Source of the DNA: Gallionella sp.
GTDB taxonomy: Bacteria > Pseudomonadota > Gammaproteobacteria > Burkholderiales > Gallionellaceae
Direction of reading: 5' to 3'
Length of the DNA: 45,319 nt
Assembly: GCA_003134595.1 (NCBI GenBank)
Contig: PLBS01000092.1
Span: forward strand, 1 to 45,319
The notes below the pieces were generated by a model that was not told the DNA's origin, did not search any database, and saw only the letters and a program-made list of their open reading frames with translations. This document shows positions 40,792 to 45,319 of this stretch, piece by piece. The first letter of the stretch is position 1. Each line of letters begins with the position of its first letter. A program made the position numbers and the translations under genes.

Positions 40792-41576
40792 CACAAGCGA
40801 CAGGTGACGTGAAACTTTCGCCGTTGCAGATCGCTCAGTTGGCAAAAGCCGCGACCGACCAAGGGTTTGACCTCTCGCCCGTGGAAGAGGGGGGCTGGTT
40901 GTTCTGCCGATCCACCCAGTTCCCGGAACGGGTGTGGCTCACCAATGCGGATGGCGGCTATCAACTGGCGTGTGATTCACAACGACTGTTGGATGAATTG
41001 GCGCGCGAGGGGCTGAGCGTGGATCAGGGGGCATCGCTGCCAACGAATGCCAAGGGCACTGTGCATCTGGCCGAGTATGGCGAGCTGTATCAGTTGTTGG
41101 GTCGCGTAGCTGTTCTCGCGAAAATCGCGCCGGATAGACTGGTCGAAGAGTTCGTTGCCGCAACCCAATCCCTGCCCGAATCCACCGAAGTCGAACGGCT
41201 GGTGAAGCAGCGCGTGGGGCAGGATATTTTTCGCAACGCGCTTATTGCCTTCTGGCAAGGCCGCTGCGCCGTGACTGGCTTGGCAGTAGTTCCATTGCTG
41301 AGAGCCTCTCACATCAAGCCGTGGGCGGATTGCGAGAATAATCAGGAACGCTTAAATGTGTTCAACGGGCTGCTGCTCGCCCCGCATCTGGACGCGCTGT
41401 TTGATGGTGGGTGGATCACCTTCGACGATGCAGGCAGGCTGGTGAAATCGCCCTTACTGGATGATGTCGCCGTGCAGCTGCTGGGCGTGACCAGCGAAAT
41501 GAAGCTCAATCATCTTGCAGAAGATCATCGTCCGTATCTTGATTACCATCGGCAGCATGTTTTAAAAATAGCATAA
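40788..41576 (+). CDS. HNH endonuclease (HNH_2-type)
   Basis: 'CAVTGLAVVPLLRASHIKPWADCENNQERLNVFNGLLLAPHLDALFDGGWITFDD'; ATGA overlap with preceding ORF. Confidence 0.92.
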   Translation: MTQATGDVKLSPLQIAQLAKAATDQGFDLSPVEEGGWLFCRSTQFPERVWLTNADGGYQLACDSQRLLDELAREGLSVDQGASLPTNAKGTVHLAEYGELYQLLGRVAVLAKIAPDRLVEEFVAATQSLPESTEVERLVKQRVGQDIFRNALIAFWQGRCAVTGLAVVPLLRASHIKPWADCENNQERLNVFNGLLLAPHLDALFDGGWITFDDAGRLVKSPLLDDVAVQLLGVTSEMKLNHLAEDHRPYLDYHRQHVLKIA

Positions 41577-41691
41577 CGCGACATTCTTTATTAGGATGAG
41601 GAGGTACGCCTCCAGGCGGTCAATAACACTTCCTGATGTTCTGCCACTATTTCCCACGCTTGCCGTACTTCCTGTTTTGTTAGTCCGTTTG

Positions 41692-42093
41692 CTACACCCA
41701 GTTCTCCAAGATCAGGGGCGCGGCGATCCGTTCGTAATGGCGGCTGTTGTTGGTGACCAGCACAGCACCGGCAGACAACGAGTGTGCCGCAATCATCATG
41801 TCCAGTTCGCCAATCGGTTGTCCTGTGCTGACGAGCTGGTGGCGGATTTCGGCGTACCAGTCCGCTGCCTCGGCATCCCACGGCAAGATGCGGATAATCT
41901 TGAGAAACTGGCGTACTGCCAGATGCAGCCGATGGTCGGCTGGCAAGCGTTTCAGGCCATATTGCAACTCCGCCCGCGTCATTGCCGAGATGCAGACCAT
42001 TGATGGCACAAGGGCTTCCAGTTTGGCTTTTATCGCGGGCGATTTCCCTTTGATGAGGTAGCTTGCCGTGTCGGTATCCAGCATGTGCAGCAT
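41692..42093 (-). CDS. vapC: VapC-type PIN-domain toxin
   Basis: 'MLDTDTASYLIKG', 'ISAMTRAELQYGL', 'IGELDMMIAAHSLSAGAVLVTNNSRHYERI'. Confidence 0.93.
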   Translation of the reverse strand: MLHMLDTDTASYLIKGKSPAIKAKLEALVPSMVCISAMTRAELQYGLKRLPADHRLHLAVRQFLKIIRILPWDAEAADWYAEIRHQLVSTGQPIGELDMMIAAHSLSAGAVLVTNNSRHYERIAAPLILENWV

Positions 42094-42095
42094 CG

Positions 42096-42392
42096 CTAGC
42101 GACCTAGCTTGCCGTGAGTAGAAAGTTCATCATCAAAGATGCCCTTTTCTTGCGGCAATACATTCAGCGGGCGCTTCGCCATGAAATCGGCAGGTACATC
42201 GACTTCCTGCAGCAACTCGAAGAACTCGCCCCAGGTTTTGGCCCCCGGTCGGTTCGATAGCACCACATCGCCAGTCGCATCGTCGCGCGTGACATACACC
42301 TTGTCGCCTTCGAAGCGGAAGCCTGCGGGGAGGCGAACCGCCTGACTGGCGCCGTTCTTGAACAGCTTGGCAACACGAGTCTCGTTCATCAT
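42096..42392 (-). CDS. vapB: VapB-type (AbrB/SpoVT fold) antitoxin
   Basis: 'RVAKLFKNGASQAVRLPAGFRFEGDKVYVTRD'; immediately upstream of vapC. Confidence 0.92.
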   Translation of the reverse strand: MMNETRVAKLFKNGASQAVRLPAGFRFEGDKVYVTRDDATGDVVLSNRPGAKTWGEFFELLQEVDVPADFMAKRPLNVLPQEKGIFDDELSTHGKLGR

Positions 42393-42421
42393 GGATCACC
42401 TTATTGAAGTAAATAATATAT

Positions 42422-42463
42422 GCGGCAGTATATACAACTTCTGCATATTGGCAATACTGCCGC
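42422..42463. promoter_or_regulatory. Inverted repeat upstream of vapB, likely TA operator
   Basis: GCGGCAGTAT (42422-42431) / ATACTGCCGC (42454-42463), 32-bp start-to-start. Confidence 0.65.
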
Positions 42464-42555
42464 GCACAATCGTTAAGCTATTTTGTTTGTGCTGCCATGC
42501 GGTCAATGTCCACCAGCAGGCAGTGTTAGCATGGGTAGTTCGGTTGGTTCGGAAA

Positions 42556-43548
42556 CTAACCCAACTTCTTTGCCAAGTCCTCGGCTCTTGGATGGTAGTA
42601 CCGCGCCAGCATCTTGGTGTCCTTATGGCCGGTGACTTTCATCAGCTCGTGCAGTGCCAGCTTCTCGGCTAGCCGGCTGGTTGCCTCGTGTCGCAAGTCG
42701 TGGAAGGTCAAGCCTTCAATGTCAGCACGCTTACAAGCCCTCGTCCATGACTGCACTACAGCACTTTGAGTTGTACTGAATACCTTGTCCCCAATGGAGC
42801 GGGGCAGGGCGTTCAGGACAGCTTTTGCGCGATTTGAGAGCGGTACATCGCGCGATGTACCGTTCTTTGTGTCTGATAAATGGATGTGTGATTTTTTTAA
42901 GTCCACGTCCGCCCATTCTATTTGCAGTAACTCGCCCTGGCGCATTGCCGTTTCGATAGCCATAGCCACAAGCGGGTGCATCCAGTGGTTAGCAAGATCG
43001 CCCTTGCCACTATCGGAAAGTGCGGCTAGCAATCTTTCCTCTTCATCACCATCAAGACGACGTTCGCGCGCATTGCGAACAGAAGGCATCCGAATATTTT
43101 CAATCGGGTTCTGTACGTTAATGCCCCATTCTTTCCGGCAGATCGTAAAGAGGTGCGAGATCACAGACAGATCACGCCGTGCCGTTGCCGGAGCGACTGT
43201 CTTAAGCCTCTTGTCGCGCCACTTTGCAAAATCTGAACCCTTTAGGGATGCCAGCGACCTATTCGCTAATGGATCGTTCAACCACCACCTGAACCGCACT
43301 AGCTCTGCCTTGATTCCCTTTTTGCTACTGGATACTTCGGTCATGTATCTTTCGATTGACTCGCGCAGTGTTGTAGTTTCTGCTTCTGCTCGATTCTCGA
43401 ACACGCCGCGCCCCATTTCGCTTTCTGTGGTTTTGGCCCATAATTCAGCATCGCCGCGCGTAGTGAAAGTTTTTTGAACGGGCGCAAATCCTTTTTTCCT
43501 GATTTGAGCTTCCCACTGCAAATCACCTCTTTTCCGGATTGTGGCCAT
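42556..43548 (-). CDS. Tyrosine recombinase / phage-type integrase
   Basis: 'ETAMRQGELLQIEWADVD', 'LTFHDLRHEATSRLAEK', 'VTGHKDTKMLARYYHPR'; MATIRKRG start at 43548. Confidence 0.94.
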   Translation of the reverse strand: MATIRKRGDLQWEAQIRKKGFAPVQKTFTTRGDAELWAKTTESEMGRGVFENRAEAETTTLRESIERYMTEVSSSKKGIKAELVRFRWWLNDPLANRSLASLKGSDFAKWRDKRLKTVAPATARRDLSVISHLFTICRKEWGINVQNPIENIRMPSVRNARERRLDGDEEERLLAALSDSGKGDLANHWMHPLVAMAIETAMRQGELLQIEWADVDLKKSHIHLSDTKNGTSRDVPLSNRAKAVLNALPRSIGDKVFSTTQSAVVQSWTRACKRADIEGLTFHDLRHEATSRLAEKLALHELMKVTGHKDTKMLARYYHPRAEDLAKKLG

Positions 43549-43565
43549 CGATATTCCCTTTCCAC

Positions 43566-43583
43566 TGTGGCAAAATTGTGGCA
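43566..43583. promoter_or_regulatory. Candidate integrase arm-type site, right
   Basis: TGTGGCAAAATTGTGGCA, identical 18-mer at 12868-12885 near attL. Confidence 0.55.
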
Positions 43584-43654
43584 AATAATAGATTTGAGCA
43601 TATTTAAACGCTGCAACCTATTATGAACTAAAGAGATTATGTATTCAAGAAAAG

Positions 43655-43703
43655 CGCACTCGTAACGCGTAGGTCGGAGGTTCGATTCCTCTCTCCAGCA
43701 CCA
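43655..43703. repeat. attR: 49-bp direct repeat of tRNA-Thr 3' end
   Basis: Identical to 12724-12772; no upstream tRNA half present here. Confidence 0.95.
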
Positions 43704-43747
43704 ATAAAAGTTTTATTTTGTTCCACATTCTTTCCTCGAATATATCC

Positions 43748-44698
43748 ATGACACAACCTCTTGCTACAGATAGCCTGAAACATTCACACCGATTCGATGA
43801 AGGAAACCCGCTCGCCGAGAAAAACACTCTGCGTGTAGCCGTTCTTACCGCAGTGATGATGGTGATCGAGATCACCGGCGGCTGGTATTACAACTCGATG
43901 GCGTTGCTGGCGGATGGCTGGCACATGAGTTCGCATACGGTCGCCTTGGGGCTGTCCGTGCTGGCTTATGTCTGTGCCAGAAGATTCGCCCACGATCCGC
44001 GTTTTTCTTTTGGCACCTGGAAGATCGAGGTGTTGGGCGGCTATACCAGTGCGATCTTTCTGGTGATGGTGGCAGGATTGATGATTTATCAATCCGTCGA
44101 AAGGCTGGTCGCACCGAGCCCGATTCACTATAACCAGGCGATTGCGATCGCAATCGTTGGCCTGCTGGTCAACCTCGTTTCCGCGTGGTTGCTCAAGGCC
44201 GGGCATCACCATCATCACGATCATGCGCACGGGCATGATGACCATGTTCACCATGGCCATCATGATTTGAACTTGCGCTCGGCCTATATGCATGTGCTTG
44301 CCGATGCGGCGACATCGGTGTTGGCCATCATCGCGTTATTTGGCGGCAAGTTGTGGGGGGCAAATTGGCTGGACCCGGTGATGGGCCTGGTCGGCGCGGT
44401 ACTGGTTTCCGTATGGGCCTATGGTTTGCTGCGTGACACCGGGCGTGTGCTGTTGGATGCCGAGATGAATGTTCCCGTGGTGGACGAGATACGAGAAGTC
44501 ATTGCTGCCTCACCGGTCAAAGCGCAAATTTGCGACTTGCATGTGTGGCGCGTAGGGAAAGGCAAGTTTGCTTGCATTCTCAGCCTCGCGACGGATAAGG
44601 ATGTGTCGCCGGAATACTTCAAGAAACAATTAAGCATCCACGAAGAGCTGGTGCATATCAGTATCGAGATAAACCAGGGTGGTGGGTATGCCGCATAA
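43748..44698 (+). CDS. Cation diffusion facilitator (CDF) metal transporter, DmeF/CzcD-like
   Basis: 'EITGGWYYNSMALLADGWHMSSHTVALGLSVLAYVCARR', His-rich loop 'HHHHHDHAHGHDDHVHHGHHDLNLRSAYMHVLADAATSVLAI'. Confidence 0.92.
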   Translation: MTQPLATDSLKHSHRFDEGNPLAEKNTLRVAVLTAVMMVIEITGGWYYNSMALLADGWHMSSHTVALGLSVLAYVCARRFAHDPRFSFGTWKIEVLGGYTSAIFLVMVAGLMIYQSVERLVAPSPIHYNQAIAIAIVGLLVNLVSAWLLKAGHHHHHDHAHGHDDHVHHGHHDLNLRSAYMHVLADAATSVLAIIALFGGKLWGANWLDPVMGLVGAVLVSVWAYGLLRDTGRVLLDAEMNVPVVDEIREVIAASPVKAQICDLHVWRVGKGKFACILSLATDKDVSPEYFKKQLSIHEELVHISIEINQGGGYAA

Positions 44699-44806
44699 GC
44701 GATGGCCATCACTTCCCGGCAATAGAATAAACGATATACCATGCTTTTTTGTGTCGAAGGAACTGCGGTCTTGTATTTTCAAAAGTGAATTCTGTAAGGA
44801 ACTTGT

Positions 44807-45319
44807 ATGACTTTTTCCTGGCACGACAAACTTAATACTCATATTCGCTACTTGCCGTGGCTGGCGGGGTTGGTGCTGCTGGCTATTGCGGCCTGGTACT
44901 TCACGCGCCCCGCGCCGCTACATGTGCAACTGGTCAAGGCAGAACGCGGGCTGGTGGAAGCGACCGTGAGCAACACGCGCGCGGGAACGGTCAAGGCGTG
45001 TCGTCGCGCCAAGCTGGCCCCGCCGGCGGGAGGCCAGATCGCGCATTTGCTGGTGAAAAAGGGGCAGCGCGTCAAGGCCGATCAGGTGTTGCTGGAGTTG
45101 TGGAACGACGATTTGCAGGCGCAGGCGCAATTGGCGCAGGAACAACTCGGCACGGCACAGACGCAGGCGCAACAGGCCTGTATGCAGGCCGACCTGGCTG
45201 AGAAGGAAGCCGAGCGCGCGCAACAGTTGAAAGAAAAGGGGTTTATTTCTGCCGAAGGCGTAGATCAAAAAGCCTCCGCCGCCAAGGTGAGCCGCGCCGG
45301 GTGTGAGGCCGCGCGCAGT
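44807..45319 (+). CDS. HlyD-family efflux periplasmic adaptor (3' end truncated by window)
   Basis: N-terminal TM then 'VSNTRAGTVKACRRAKLAPPAGGQIAHLLVKKGQRVKADQVLLELWNDDLQAQAQLAQ'. Confidence 0.88.
   Translation, partial: MTFSWHDKLNTHIRYLPWLAGLVLLAIAAWYFTRPAPLHVQLVKAERGLVEATVSNTRAGTVKACRRAKLAPPAGGQIAHLLVKKGQRVKADQVLLELWNDDLQAQAQLAQEQLGTAQTQAQQACMQADLAEKEAERAQQLKEKGFISAEGVDQKASAAKVSRAGCEAARS

Larger units (their letters stand above)
12773..43703. mobile_element. ~30.9 kb tRNA-Thr-integrated genomic island / integrative element with plasmid-like replication module
   Basis: Bounded by 49-bp direct repeats; tyrosine integrase adjacent to attR; TrfA-like initiator and iterons inside; accessory defence genes. 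Confidence 0.93.

Noticed and set aside
25829-41576. Canonical DISARM or Druantia
   Set aside because: No separate DrmB/DrmC, and no DruA-D/H or DruM/F/G-like partners recognised; SMC-like and HNH genes are additional.
41596-42003. 135-aa plus-strand ORF opposite vapC
   Set aside because: Antisense to a well-supported PIN-domain toxin.
42841-42862. Perfect 22-bp palindrome CGGTACATCGCGCGATGTACCG inside the integrase gene
   Set aside because: Encodes the common integrase segment GTSRDVP; likely a codon-level coincidence, though a regulatory role cannot be excluded.

Overview
Betaproteobacterial-type chromosomal segment (flanks read like Gallionella/Sideroxydans relatives; taxonomy is inference). 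Left flank (1-12772): 3' part of a YhdP/AsmA-like gene, nitrilase, tldD, a nucleotidyltransferase plus small partner, a YjdM/PhnA-like gene, then ribF-ileS-lspA-ispH-thiO and tRNA-Thr(CGT). Right flank (43704-45319): CDF metal transporter and the start of an HlyD-family adaptor. Between them is a ~30.9 kb integrative element bounded by a 49-bp perfect direct repeat of the tRNA-Thr 3' end (12724-12772 and 43655-43703), with a tyrosine integrase at the right end. The element carries a plasmid-like replication module (TrfA-like initiator, four TATTGTGTTTAGA iterons, AT-rich stretch, perfect DnaA box), a replication-relaxation-like protein, a ~0.5 kb non-coding region packed with nested inverted repeats (three hairpins share a GATGARACT loop), a TPR/methyltransferase operon, and two large putative defence cassettes: (i) MazG-like / UDG-like / TIR-like / Nmad2-like / TIR-like / double-TIR / SLOG-like (19848-25499), the best candidate for an undescribed TIR-SLOG immune system; (ii) DUF1998-type helicase with C-terminal nuclease-like domain / SNF2 helicase / Eco57I-like methylase / SMC-like ATPase / HNH nuclease (25829-41576), related in content to DISARM but not matching the canonical layout. 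A vapBC module precedes the integrase. No relaxase or T4SS gene was recognised. All family calls are from reading translated sequence; no database search was run.
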